This document shows positions 32,752-42,519 of a stretch of 64,000 nucleotides of DNA, in pieces. The DNA is taken from positions 3,782,001-3,846,000 of the forward strand of contig NZ_CP183332.1 of the NCBI RefSeq assembly GCF_048541825.1. The letters are read 5' to 3'. The notes under the pieces are model-generated. The model saw only the letters and a program-made list of their open reading frames with translations. It did not search any database and was not told where the DNA came from. The translations under genes and the position numbers were made by a program. Origin of the DNA: Caulobacter sp048541825. Lineage in GTDB: Bacteria; Pseudomonadota; Alphaproteobacteria; Caulobacterales; Caulobacteraceae. Within the stretch, counting starts at the first letter, position 1. The number at the start of each line of letters is the position of its first letter.

Positions 32752-33668
32752 GCAAGAACCGGGCGGACACGCTGACAGCGCACGCTTACGGTTCTCCCAT
32801 GGCTCTCGACATGCACCCCTCCGAAACCTTCGCCCGTCTGTCCGAGCGTTCGGCGGACTATCATCGCATGGCCGTCGCCCTGGACTGGTTGGCCGAGCGC
32901 TGGCAGGAGCGGCCTTCGCTGGACGAGGCGGCCGAAGCCGTCGGCCTGTCGCCGTTCCATTTCCAGCGAATCTTCACGCGCTGGGCCGGGGTCAGCCCCA
33001 AGACCTTCGTCTCGGCCATCGCCCACGCCGAGGCCCGCAAATCCCTGGAGGCCGGGGCCAGCGTGCTCGACGCGGCCTATGACGCGGGGCTTTCAGGCCC
33101 TTCGCGCCTGCACGACCTGTTCATCGCCCAGGAAGCCGCCACGCCCGGCGAGGTGCGCCGTCGCGGGGCCGGTATGACCCTCCGGTATGGCTGGGCGCCG
33201 ACGCCGTTCGGCAGGGGCCTGTTCGTGATGGCCGAGCGCGGCCTGGCGGGCCTGGCCTTTTCCGATGGCGACGACGAAGCGACCTATGACGACATGCACC
33301 GCCGCTTTCCCGCCGCCGACTGGGTCCGCGACGACCAAGCGGCCGGTCAGACCGCCGTCCACGCCTTCACCGGCGGCAAGGGGCCGCTGCCGGTGGTGCT
33401 GATCGGCTCGCCCTTCCACATCCAGGTCTGGAAAGCCCTGCTGCGCATCCCGGTCGGCGAGACCAGCACCTATGGCCAGGTGGCCTCGTGGGCCGGCAAC
33501 CCCAGGGCCTACCAGGCCACCGGCGGCGCCATCGGGGCCAACCCGATCTCGCTGCTGATCCCGTGCCACCGGGCCATCGCCAAGGACGGCCGGCTGACCG
33601 GCTATCACTGGGGCCTGGCGCGCAAGGCAGCGATGCTGGGGATGGAGGCGGTTCAGGCGGCGGGCTGA
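32748..33668 (+). CDS. Fusion of AraC helix-turn-helix and O6-alkylguanine-DNA methyltransferase
   Basis: A 306-residue Ada-like protein without the N-terminal zinc (phosphotriester) domain. Residues about 40-125 are an AraC-type double helix-turn-helix (ERPSLDEAAEAVGLSPFHFQRIF). The C-terminal half is the methyltransferase with acceptor Cys273 in the PCHR motif. It accepts a methyl from O6-methylguanine once only. Whether it still acts as a transcription factor is open, because the Ada activation Cys is missing. Followed by a palindromic repeat. Confidence 0.93.
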   Translation: MSKNRADTLTAHAYGSPMALDMHPSETFARLSERSADYHRMAVALDWLAERWQERPSLDEAAEAVGLSPFHFQRIFTRWAGVSPKTFVSAIAHAEARKSLEAGASVLDAAYDAGLSGPSRLHDLFIAQEAATPGEVRRRGAGMTLRYGWAPTPFGRGLFVMAERGLAGLAFSDGDDEATYDDMHRRFPAADWVRDDQAAGQTAVHAFTGGKGPLPVVLIGSPFHIQVWKALLRIPVGETSTYGQVASWAGNPRAYQATGGAIGANPISLLIPCHRAIAKDGRLTGYHWGLARKAAMLGMEAVQAAG

Positions 33669-33671
33669 AAG

Positions 33672-33787
33672 GTCCTCCCCCAGAAGGGGGAGGCGGCCCG
33701 CAGGGCCGGAGGGGGAAGGGCCCCGACGGTTGGCCGAACTTCCCTCTCCGTCGGCTGCGCCGACACCTCTCCCTTCTGGGAGAGGAC
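33672..33787. repeat. Large palindromic intergenic repeat between ada/ogt and hslU
   Basis: Two inverted units of about 48 bp: 33672-33718 and 33739-33787. The outer 22 bases of each arm are complementary except for two positions, and each unit has its own small hairpin (GGCCC-GCA-GGGCC in the left one). This form, with CCTCCCCCAGAAGGGGGAGG, is a repeated intergenic element in Caulobacter as I recall. It probably also stops both convergent transcripts. Confidence 0.8.
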
Positions 33788-33793
33788 TTTCGA

Positions 33794-35088
<1,295 letters not shown>

Positions 35089-35089
<1 letters not shown>

Positions 35090-35652
35090 TACAGGCTCTC
35101 AACCGTCAGATTGCCATTGGTGTAGACACAGATCTCGGCGGCGATCGCCATCGCCTTGCGGGCGATCTCCTCGGCCGAAAGATCCTGGTCGATCAGAGCC
35201 TTGGCGGCCGCGAGGGCATAGTTGCCGCCCGAGCCGATGGCCGCGACCGAGCCGCCGCCGGCGCTTTCGCCCGGCTCCAGCACGTCGCCCACGCCGGTGA
35301 CGGTATAGATGGCCGTGGCGTCGGCCACGAGCAGCATGGCTTCCAGTCGGCGCAGATAGCGGTCGGTGCGCCAGTCCTTGGCCAGGTCCACGCAGGCGCG
35401 GGCCAACTGGTCGGGATACTGCTCCAGCTTGGCTTCAAGCCGCTCGATCAGGGTGAAGGCGTCGGCCGTGGCTCCGGCGAAACCGGCCACCACCTTGCCA
35501 CCGGCCAGGCGTCGCACCTTGCGGGCGTTGCCCTTGACGACGGTTGGGCCCATGGAGACCTGGCCGTCTCCGGCGATCACGGTCTGTCCGTTCTTGCGCA
35601 CCGCCAGGATGGTCGTGCCGTGCCAGTCTGGGAAGGAATTGCTGTTTTGCAT
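35089..35652 (-). CDS. hslV: HslUV protease proteolytic subunit
   Basis: Threonine protease, 187 residues from ATG 35652. The propeptide is removed at HG-TT so that Thr13 becomes the active N-terminus; TTILAVRKNG, VIAGDGQVSMG and the C-terminal TNGNLTVESL are family signatures. An ATG 9 bases upstream (35661) is possible but the chosen one fits the C. crescentus protein as I recall it. Operon hslV-hslU, leftward, divergent from the MoeB-like gene. Confidence 0.97.
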
Positions 35653-35692
35653 GTCTCGCATGTGGCGAGGCTGACAGCGGAGATCAAGCGCG

Positions 35693-36430
35693 ATGAGCTT
35701 TTCGGACGGCGAGGTCGAACGCTATGCCCGCCATCTGGTGCTGCGCGAGGTCGGCGGACCGGGCCAGCAGAAGCTGAAGGCGGCCCGGGTGCTGCTGGTC
35801 GGCATGGGCGGCCTGGGCGCGCCGGCCGCGCTCTATCTGGCCGCCGCCGGGGTCGGAACCCTGGGTCTGGCCGATCCCGACACGGTTTCGCTGTCCAACC
35901 TGCAGCGCCAGGTGCTGTACCAGACCGCAGATGTGGGCCGTCCCAAGGTCGAGGTCGCCGCCGAGCGCCTGACGGCGATCAATCCGCATGTGGCGGTCCA
36001 AACCCATGCGGTATGGCTGGACGCCGCCAATGCTGGAGACCTTGTTTCCCGGTATGACCTGATCCTCGACGGCACCGACGACTTCGCCACCCGCTTCGCC
36101 GTCAGCGACGCCTGCCTGGCCCACGGCAAGCCCCTGGTCAGCGGTGCCCTGGGGCGCTGGACCGGCCAGGTGGCGGTGTTCCACGGTCAGCCCTGCTACC
36201 GCTGCCTTGTGCCTGAGGTTCCGCCGGACGCCGAGACCTGCGCCCTGGTCGGCGTGGTCGGCGCCCTGGCCGGCGTGATCGGCTCGATGATGGCGCTGGA
36301 GGCGGTCAAGCTGATCACCGGCGCGGGGCAGGCCCTGAGCGGCCGCCTGCTGATCTATGACGCCCTGGCGGCGGAGACCCGCACTGTGCGGATCGGAGCC
36401 GATCCGGCCTGCCTCGCTTGCGGCGCTTGA
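35693..36430 (+). CDS. MoeB/ThiF family adenylyltransferase
   Basis: A 245-residue E1-like enzyme that adenylates the C-terminal Gly-Gly of a small sulfur-carrier protein (MoaD or ThiS). It shows YARHLVLREVGGPGQQKL, the nucleotide-binding GMGGLG at 37-42, the zinc cysteines C168/C171 and C240/C243, and the candidate catalytic C183. There is no C-terminal rhodanese domain. No molybdopterin or thiamine genes are next to it, so the choice between MoeB and ThiF stays open. Confidence 0.9.
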   Translation: MSFSDGEVERYARHLVLREVGGPGQQKLKAARVLLVGMGGLGAPAALYLAAAGVGTLGLADPDTVSLSNLQRQVLYQTADVGRPKVEVAAERLTAINPHVAVQTHAVWLDAANAGDLVSRYDLILDGTDDFATRFAVSDACLAHGKPLVSGALGRWTGQVAVFHGQPCYRCLVPEVPPDAETCALVGVVGALAGVIGSMMALEAVKLITGAGQALSGRLLIYDALAAETRTVRIGADPACLACGA

Positions 36431-36489
36431 CGGCGAAGCTTCACCGGCCTTCTCTCTCCCCATAAAAAAGACGTCAGGGGTAGGGCCAG

Positions 36490-37461
36490 ATGAAGACGCT
36501 GTTTCGCGGTCTGTTGATCGCCGCGGGCCTGATCCTGGTGCTCGGCGCCGTGGGATGGCTGGCCCTGCAACGCGGCGACATCCCCTATGACAGCCTGGAA
36601 GCCAAGTACGAAAGCCCGGCCTCGCGCTATATGGACCTGGGCGGCGGCTTGCGCGTGCACTATCGCGACGAGGGCCTGCGCGAGGGCCCGACCCTGGTGC
36701 TGGTTCACGGCTATGCGGCGTCGCTGCAAGCCTGGGAGCCCTGGGTGCGGTCGCTCTCGGGCGACTATCGCGTCATCACACTGGACCTGCCGGGCCACGG
36801 CCTGACCCGGGCGGGCCAGGGCTATGCCGTTGGACGTCAGGGCTTTGGGGCGGCGGTCGATCAGGTGACCCGCAAACTGGGTGTCGAGCGCTTCACCCTG
36901 GCGGGTAATTCGATGGGCGGCGGCGTGGCCTGGCAATACGCCATCGATCATCCCGAGCGGGTCGAGGGTCTGGTGCTGGTCGATGCGGCGGGCTGGCCGC
37001 GCGAAGGCGGCGGCGGGGGGGTGCTGATCTTCAACATCCTGCGTCATCCCTGGGGACGGGCCCTGCTGAAGAATATCGACACCCAGGCCCTGGTGCGCCA
37101 AGGCCTGAAGTCGGCCTATATCGATCAGAGCCTGGTGACGCCCGAGCTGGTCGACCGCTATGTGGAACTGGCCCGCGCGCCCGGCCACCGCGATATCCTG
37201 CTGGGCCTGCAGAGCGGCCCGGGCCGTCCGGCCTCGCCCCAGCTCCTGTCGAGGATCAAGGCTCCCACCCTGATCATGTTCGGCGACAAGGACACCGTCA
37301 TCCCCGCCTCGGACGGCGCCAAGTTCGCCGCAGCCATACCGGGTTCGACCCTGATCCTCTATCCCGATGTCGGCCACGTGCCGATGGAACAGATCCCCGA
37401 CCGCTCGGCCGGCGACCTGAAGGCCTGGCTGAAGGCGAAGGTGTATCCGGCGGCGCCTTGA
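36490..37461 (+). CDS. Alpha/beta-fold hydrolase with N-terminal membrane anchor
   Basis: A 323-residue hydrolase. One N-terminal hydrophobic helix (about residues 6-26) anchors or exports it. The catalytic nucleophile is Ser141 in GNSMGGG; the HG of LVLVHGYAAS forms the oxyanion region, the acid is in FGDKDTVIP and the His in DVGHVPMEQ. The substrate is unknown: lipase/esterase, epoxide hydrolase or C-C hydrolase are possible. Stands alone between the MoeB-like gene and the convergent dehydrogenase. Confidence 0.87.
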   Translation: MKTLFRGLLIAAGLILVLGAVGWLALQRGDIPYDSLEAKYESPASRYMDLGGGLRVHYRDEGLREGPTLVLVHGYAASLQAWEPWVRSLSGDYRVITLDLPGHGLTRAGQGYAVGRQGFGAAVDQVTRKLGVERFTLAGNSMGGGVAWQYAIDHPERVEGLVLVDAAGWPREGGGGGVLIFNILRHPWGRALLKNIDTQALVRQGLKSAYIDQSLVTPELVDRYVELARAPGHRDILLGLQSGPGRPASPQLLSRIKAPTLIMFGDKDTVIPASDGAKFAAAIPGSTLILYPDVGHVPMEQIPDRSAGDLKAWLKAKVYPAAP

Positions 37462-37476
37462 GCCGCAGCCCAAGCC

Positions 37477-38463
37477 CTACAGCATCGACGGAATAACCCG
37501 GTCTGGCGGGCGGTGGCCGTCCATGAAGGTCTTCACGTTGACGATGACCTTTTCGCCCATGTCGATGCGGCCCTCGACGGTGGCCGAGCCCATGTGGGGC
37601 AGCAGCACGACATTGGGCAGCTTCAGGAGCTTGGGATTGATCGCCGGCTCGTGCTCGTAGACGTCCAGGCCCGCGCCGGCCAGGTCGCCGCGCGCCAGCA
37701 TGTTGGCCAGGGCCCCTTCGTCGATCACCTCGCCGCGGGCGGTGTTGACCACGATGGCGTGCGGTCGCAGCAGCTTCAGGCGGCGGGCCGACAGCAGGTG
37801 ATAGGTGGCCGGGGTGTGCGGGCAGTTTACCGAGATGAAGTCCATCCGGGCCAGCATCTGGTCCAGGCTTTCCCAGTAGGTGCAGCCCAGCTCCTCGGCG
37901 ATGCGCGGGCTGACCGGCTTGCGGTTGTGATAGTGCACCTGCATGCCGAAGGCCTTGGCGCGGCGGGCCACGGCCTGGCCGATGCGGCCCATGCCGATGA
38001 TGCCCAGGCGCTTGCCCCACAGGCGGCGGCCCAGCATCCAGGTCGGCGACCAGCCATGGAAGCCGCCGCTCTTGACCACCTCGGCGCCTTCGACGACGCG
38101 GCGCGAGGCGGCCATGATCAGGGTCATGGTCAGGTCGGCGGTGTCTTCGGTCAGGACGCCGGGCGTGTTGGTGACGATGATGCCGCGCGCATTGGCGGTG
38201 GCGACGTCGATATTGTCGACCCCGGCCCCGAAATTGGCGATGAGCTTGAGCCGGTCGCCGGATCGCGACAGAAGACGCGAGTCGATGCGATCGGTGATCG
38301 TCGGCACGAGCACGTCGCACCGGCCCATGGCGTCAACCAGTTCATCCGCCGTCAACGGTTTGTCAGTGACGTTGAGTTCGGTGTCGAACAGTTCGCACAT
38401 CCGCGTCTCCACCGGATCGGGGAGTTTGCGGGTGACGATGACTTTGAGCTTGCGGGCTGCCAT
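37477..38463 (-). CDS. D-2-hydroxyacid dehydrogenase (GyaR/glyoxylate reductase type)
   Basis: A 328-residue NAD(P)-dependent dehydrogenase that interconverts 2-oxo acids and D-2-hydroxy acids such as glyoxylate and glycolate or hydroxypyruvate and D-glycerate. It has the N-terminal substrate domain (KVIVTRKLPDPVE), LIANFGAGVDNID, GIIGMGRIGQAVARR, the catalytic Arg in NTARGEVID, the Glu in VYEHEPAI and the His in LPHMGSATVE. ATG 38463 is the family start. Divergent from the SH3 gene. Confidence 0.92.
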   Translation of the reverse strand: MAARKLKVIVTRKLPDPVETRMCELFDTELNVTDKPLTADELVDAMGRCDVLVPTITDRIDSRLLSRSGDRLKLIANFGAGVDNIDVATANARGIIVTNTPGVLTEDTADLTMTLIMAASRRVVEGAEVVKSGGFHGWSPTWMLGRRLWGKRLGIIGMGRIGQAVARRAKAFGMQVHYHNRKPVSPRIAEELGCTYWESLDQMLARMDFISVNCPHTPATYHLLSARRLKLLRPHAIVVNTARGEVIDEGALANMLARGDLAGAGLDVYEHEPAINPKLLKLPNVVLLPHMGSATVEGRIDMGEKVIVNVKTFMDGHRPPDRVIPSML

Positions 38464-38521
38464 GGGCGGTTTGAAAAGCTCTCTCTGACGGGCGTTTAAA
38501 AACCTGTAGCAAAGGGGCCCG

Positions 38522-39061
38522 ATGGGGCCAAGCAACATGCCGTCGAATCGCAAACATCGTTCGCTCGGCATTGTGGCCGTCCTGGCCCTGACGGGAGCCG
38601 CTGGAAATGCCGGCGCCGCCGGTCCGCCAAGGGTCACGCCCTCGGGGCTAGAGGTTCCGCGCTACGTTTCGTTGAAATATCAGACCGTCAACGCCCGCAA
38701 TGGCCCAGACGAGGCCCATCGTCTGCTCTGGGTCTATCGCGCCAAGGGTCTGCCGGTTCAGGTGGTCGCCGAAACCCGCGAATGGCGGCGGGTCTGCGAT
38801 CCCGAGGGCGGCCTGGCCTGGGTGCACAAGCGCACAACCGACGGCCGCCGCACCGCCATGCGCATTCAGTCCACGCCCCTGGCCCTGCTGGCCAGCCCCC
38901 GGGACGGCGCCAGGATCAGCGCCTGGCTGCGCGGCCGCTCGACCGCCAATCTGGACCGCTGCGAAAAGGGATGGTGCCGCCTCAAGGCCGAGGGGTCGGC
39001 CGGCTGGGCCCGCGAAAGCCAGATCTGGGGCGCGGCCTCGCAGCCGCAGTGCGGGCGCTGA
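38522..39061 (+). CDS. Secreted bacterial SH3-domain protein
   Basis: A 179-residue exported protein: signal peptide of about 33 residues from ATG 38522 (or from ATG 38537), then two SH3_4-type repeats: PRYVSLKYQTVNARNGP with LPVQVVAETREWRRV, and IQSTPLALLASPRDGA with GWCRLKAEGSAGWARE. Such periplasmic modules bind cell-wall or envelope partners; no catalytic part is present. Function unknown. Divergent from the dehydrogenase and 95 bp upstream of fabA, but separated by a candidate fab operator. Confidence 0.85.
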   Translation: MGPSNMPSNRKHRSLGIVAVLALTGAAGNAGAAGPPRVTPSGLEVPRYVSLKYQTVNARNGPDEAHRLLWVYRAKGLPVQVVAETREWRRVCDPEGGLAWVHKRTTDGRRTAMRIQSTPLALLASPRDGARISAWLRGRSTANLDRCEKGWCRLKAEGSAGWARESQIWGAASQPQCGR

Positions 39062-39103
39062 CCGCCAACCGGCGTGACGAAAGTGTCTGGACCGTTCACA
39101 AGC

Positions 39104-39118
39104 GTTACTGAAAGTAAC
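39104..39118. promoter_or_regulatory. Palindromic operator candidate upstream of fabA
   Basis: Perfect inverted repeat GTTACT-GAA-AGTAAC, 37 bp before the fabA ATG, at a position where a dimeric regulator would block or activate the promoter. FabR- or FadR-like control of unsaturated fatty acid genes is known elsewhere; the binder here is not identifiable. Confidence 0.5.
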
Positions 39119-39155
39119 ATTGAGGCGCGACCCACCGTCGTGCTAGGGCGTGACC

Positions 39156-39671
39156 ATGCAACAGAGCTCCTACACCTTCGACGAACTCCTGGCCTGCGGT
39201 CGGGGCGAGCTATTCGGCCCGGGCAACGCCCAGCTGCCGGCCCCGCCGATGCTGATGTTCGACCGTATCGTCCGGATCGAAAAAGAAGGCGGCAAGTACG
39301 GCAAGGGCTATGTCGAGGCCGAGTTCGATATCAATCCCGACCTCTGGTTCTTCGGCTGCCACTTCATTGGCGACCCCGTCATGCCCGGCTGCCTGGGCCT
39401 GGACGCCATGTGGCAGCTGGTCGGCTTCTTCCTGGGCTGGTCAGGCGGTACCGGTCGCGGGCGCGCCCTGGGCGTCGGCGAAGTGAAATTCACGGGCCAG
39501 GTCACTCAAGACGTCAAGAAGGTCGTCTACAAGATCGACCTTAAGCGGGTGATCATGCGCAAGCTGGTCATGGGTATCGCTGACGGTGTTCTGGAAGCCG
39601 ACGGCAAGCCCATCTACGAGACCAAGGACCTTAAGGTCGGTTTGTTCACCGCCGAGCAGATGGCGTCCTGA
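39156..39671 (+). CDS. fabA: 3-hydroxydecanoyl-ACP dehydratase/isomerase
   Basis: Makes trans-2- and cis-3-decenoyl-ACP, the entry to unsaturated fatty acids. The 171-residue hotdog protein has the catalytic pair His69 (GCHFIGDPVMPG) and Asp83 (LGLDAMWQL). ATG 39156 has AGGG 7 bases upstream; GTG 39150 is an alternative. First gene of fabA-fabB-fabI; fabB follows after 68 bp. Confidence 0.97.
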   Translation: MQQSSYTFDELLACGRGELFGPGNAQLPAPPMLMFDRIVRIEKEGGKYGKGYVEAEFDINPDLWFFGCHFIGDPVMPGCLGLDAMWQLVGFFLGWSGGTGRGRALGVGEVKFTGQVTQDVKKVVYKIDLKRVIMRKLVMGIADGVLEADGKPIYETKDLKVGLFTAEQMAS

Positions 39672-39739
39672 TCCAGTCGTAGGGTCGGCCAACACAGAGC
39701 TGACCCCGTTTGGATCTGGGGAGAGAAAGAGGAAAGTTC

Positions 39740-40957
39740 ATGCGTCGCGTCGTCGTCACCGGACTGGGGATTGTCTCGTCCATCGGCAACAACGCCAATG
39801 AGGTGCTTGCCTCACTGCGTGAAGCCAAATCCGGCGTGGTCGCCGCGCCCGACTATGCGGAACTGAATTTCCGCTGCCAGGTGCACGCCACGGTCAAGCT
39901 CGACTCTTGGGAAGCCCTGGTCGACCGCCGCGCGGCGCGTTTCCTGGCGCCCGGCACGGCCTATGCCCACATCGCCATGGAACAGGCGATCGCCGACTCC
40001 GGTCTCGAAGAGTCCGAGATCTCCAATGAGCGCACCGGCCTGATCGTCGGTTCGGGCGGCCCGTCCACCAAGGTGATCATCGAGGCTGCCGCCACGACCC
40101 GCGAAAAGGGTCCCAAGCGGATCGGTCCTTTCGCGGTGCCCAAGGCCATGAGCTCGGGTCCGTCGGCCGTGCTGTCGACCTGGTTCAAGATCCGCGGCAT
40201 CAACTATTCGATCAGCTCGGCCTGTGCGACCAGCGCCCACTGCATCGGCGCGGCCGCCGAGCAGATCCAGATGGGCAAGCAGGACATCGTCTTCGCCGGC
40301 GGCTGCGAAGAGCTGGACTGGAGCCTGTCCAACCTGTTCGACGCCATGGGCGCCATGAGCAGCAACTTCAACGACCGTCCCACCGTGGCCAGCCGCGCCT
40401 ATGATCGGGACCGCGACGGCTTCGTGATCGCCGGCGGGGCCGGCATCGTGGTGCTGGAAGAGTACGAACACGCCAAGGCCCGCGGCGCCAAGATCTACGG
40501 CGAAGTGGTCGGCTATGCCGCCAATTCCGACGGCTTCGACATGGTCGCCCCCTCGGGCGAGGGCGCGGCCCGCTGCATGCGCATCGCCATGGCCGAGGCC
40601 GGTGGCCGCACCATCGACTATCTGAACCCGCACGGCACCTCGACGCCGGTCGGCGACAGCAAGGAAATGGGCGCGGTCCGCGACGTCTTTGGCGACAAGG
40701 CCCCGCTGATCTCCTCGACCAAGTCCCTGACCGGCCACAGCCTGGGCGCGGCCGGCGCGCAGGAGGCGATCTATTCGATCCTGATGCTCAACAACGACTT
40801 CGCCGCCCAGAGCGCCAATATCGAGAACCTGGATCCCGAGTTCGCCGACCTGCCGATCCTGCTGACGCGTGCCGACCGTGAACTGACCACGGTGATGTCC
40901 AACAGCTTCGGCTTTGGCGGTACCAATGGCACGCTGATCATCAGCAAGGCCGACTGA
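39740..40957 (+). CDS. fabB: 3-oxoacyl-ACP synthase I (FabB)
   Basis: Condensing enzyme that elongates cis-3-decenoyl-ACP. 405 residues; active-site Cys162 in SSACATS, His in PHGTSTPVGDS, Lys/His in STKSLTGHSLGAAG, and the C-terminal NSFGFGGTN loop. GAGGAAA stands directly before the ATG. Located between fabA and fabI, which defines a dedicated unsaturated fatty acid operon. Confidence 0.97.
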   Translation: MRRVVVTGLGIVSSIGNNANEVLASLREAKSGVVAAPDYAELNFRCQVHATVKLDSWEALVDRRAARFLAPGTAYAHIAMEQAIADSGLEESEISNERTGLIVGSGGPSTKVIIEAAATTREKGPKRIGPFAVPKAMSSGPSAVLSTWFKIRGINYSISSACATSAHCIGAAAEQIQMGKQDIVFAGGCEELDWSLSNLFDAMGAMSSNFNDRPTVASRAYDRDRDGFVIAGGAGIVVLEEYEHAKARGAKIYGEVVGYAANSDGFDMVAPSGEGAARCMRIAMAEAGGRTIDYLNPHGTSTPVGDSKEMGAVRDVFGDKAPLISSTKSLTGHSLGAAGAQEAIYSILMLNNDFAAQSANIENLDPEFADLPILLTRADRELTTVMSNSFGFGGTNGTLIISKAD

Positions 40958-40960
40958 TCC

Positions 40961-40988
40961 CGCGCCGCTGGAGGGTTCCAGCGGCGCG
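40961..40988 (+). terminator. Hairpin between fabB and fabI
   Basis: Perfect 11-bp stem CGCGCCGCTGG / CCAGCGGCGCG with a 6-base loop, but no T-tract. It could stabilise the fabAB message or cause partial termination before fabI, 89 bp downstream. Confidence 0.55.
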
Positions 40989-41076
40989 CCGACCCTGATA
41001 GCTAACCCCGAAGATGATGTGTGACGGTGGCCCCTGTGGCCTGCCCGTCATATCCCAGAACACGGAGCCCTGACCC

Positions 41077-41892
41077 ATGGCCGACGATTACGCATTCCCC
41101 AAGGGCGAGCTGATGCGGGGCAAGAAGGGCCTCGTCATGGGCGTGGCCAATCACAACTCCATCGCCTGGGGCATCGCCTCGCAGCTCGCCGCCCAGGGCG
41201 CCGAGATGATCTTCACCTATCAGGGTGAAGCGCTGGAGCGCCGCGTGCGGCCGCTGGCTGAGAGCATTGGCGTCACCACCCTGGTGCCGGCCGACGTCAC
41301 CGACGACGCCTCGATGGACGCCGCCTTCGCCGCCATTGAAGAGAAGTTCGGGACCATCGACTTCGTCGTCCACTCGGTGGCCTTCGCCAACAAGGACGAG
41401 CTGAAGGGCTCGTTCGTCGACAACACCACCCGCGAGGGTTTCCTGCTGGCCCTGAACATCTCGGCCTTCAGCTTCGTCGATGTCGCCAAGCGCGCCGCGA
41501 AACTGATGCCCAACGGCGGGTCGCTGATCACCATGACCTATCTGGGGTCGGAGCGGACCATCCCCAACTACAACACCATGGGCGTGGCCAAGGCCGCCCT
41601 GGAAGCGGCGACGCGCTATATCGCCCGCGACCTGGGTCCCAAGGGCATTCGCTGCAACGCCATCTCGGCCGGCGCCATGCGCACCCTGGCCCTGGCGGGC
41701 ATTTCGGGCGGCCGGGGCATGATCGCCCAGGGCCGCGCGTTCAGCGCCATGAAGGAAGACACCTCGATGGAAGGCGTCGCCGGCGCCGCCCTGTGGCTGG
41801 TCTCGGATCTGGGCCGCTCGACCACGGGCGAGGTGGTCCATGTCGACGCCGGCTTCCACATGATGGGCATGCCGGACGAAGTCGAAGCCTAG
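41077..41892 (+). CDS. fabI: Enoyl-ACP reductase (NADH), FabI
   Basis: Last reductive step of each fatty acid elongation round. The 271-residue short-chain dehydrogenase has the variant cofactor loop GVANHNSIAWGIA, DVTDD, and the catalytic Tyr-X6-Lys in YNTMGVAKAAL; the C-terminal TGEVVHVDAGFH ends the fold. It sits behind fabAB and may also have its own promoter in the 119-bp gap. FabI is the target of triclosan in other bacteria. Confidence 0.96.
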   Translation: MADDYAFPKGELMRGKKGLVMGVANHNSIAWGIASQLAAQGAEMIFTYQGEALERRVRPLAESIGVTTLVPADVTDDASMDAAFAAIEEKFGTIDFVVHSVAFANKDELKGSFVDNTTREGFLLALNISAFSFVDVAKRAAKLMPNGGSLITMTYLGSERTIPNYNTMGVAKAALEAATRYIARDLGPKGIRCNAISAGAMRTLALAGISGGRGMIAQGRAFSAMKEDTSMEGVAGAALWLVSDLGRSTTGEVVHVDAGFHMMGMPDEVEA

Positions 41893-41899
41893 GCCTGAA

Positions 41900-41927
41900 G
41901 GGCCTGCGCGTTACGGCGCGTAGGCCC
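41900..41927. terminator. Convergent hairpin between fabI and tetR
   Basis: Inverted repeat GGGCCTGCGCG / CGCGTAGGCCC with one wobble pair and a 6-base loop. It overlaps the end of the TetR gene. No T-tract, so its strength is uncertain. Confidence 0.5.
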
Positions 41928-42519
41928 GCAGGAACCGTATCGCGGCTTCGCGCGCGAGGTCGTCGAACTGGGCCTGGGTCTTGTCCGCCGGCAGACGAAG
42001 CAGGGCGCGCAGCTGGCTGTGGCCTAGCACCATGCCCGAGAAGAGCTCGGCGGCCTGGTCGAAGTTCTCTACCTTCAGGCGGCCCAGGCGGGTCTCGGTC
42101 TCCAGGAAGGCGGCCAGCTGGCGGCGCGCTTGACGCGGTCCGGCCTCGAACACCTCGTGGGCGACAAGCGGCATTTCGCCCGCGCCCTGGATCACGACCC
42201 GCATTACCGAATAGCCGCTCTGGCTGGTCACGGTTTCCAGGATCGAGCGGGCATAGGCCTCCAGCGCCTCGCGCGGGTTTTCCTCGGCTCCGGGTTCGCG
42301 CAGCGGGGCGGTGATCAGGTCGACCCGTCGCGCCATCAGGGCGCGGACCAGCTCGGCCTTGCAGCCATAGTGGTTATAGACCGTCTGTTTGGAGACCCCG
42401 GCGCGGCGGGCGATCGCCTCCATCGGGGCCGACAGCCCGCGCTGGCCGATCACCTCGACGGCGGCGTCGAGAATGGCCTCGGTCTTGGCGACGTCGATCT
42501 GGCCGGGGATCCTGGGCAT
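41911..42519 (-). CDS. TetR family regulator of the adjacent efflux operon
   Basis: A 202-residue TetR-type protein: helix-turn-helix at about residues 28-55 (MEAIARRAGVSKQTVYNHYG) and a ligand-binding C-terminal part of the TetR_C_7 kind. The ATG overlaps the stop of the MFS gene (TGATG), so the regulator is the last gene of emrA-emrB-tetR and would repress its own operon. The palindrome at 45324-45339, in front of emrA, is the probable operator. Confidence 0.92.
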   Translation of the reverse strand: MPRIPGQIDVAKTEAILDAAVEVIGQRGLSAPMEAIARRAGVSKQTVYNHYGCKAELVRALMARRVDLITAPLREPGAEENPREALEAYARSILETVTSQSGYSVMRVVIQGAGEMPLVAHEVFEAGPRQARRQLAAFLETETRLGRLKVENFDQAAELFSGMVLGHSQLRALLRLPADKTQAQFDDLAREAAIRFLRAYAP

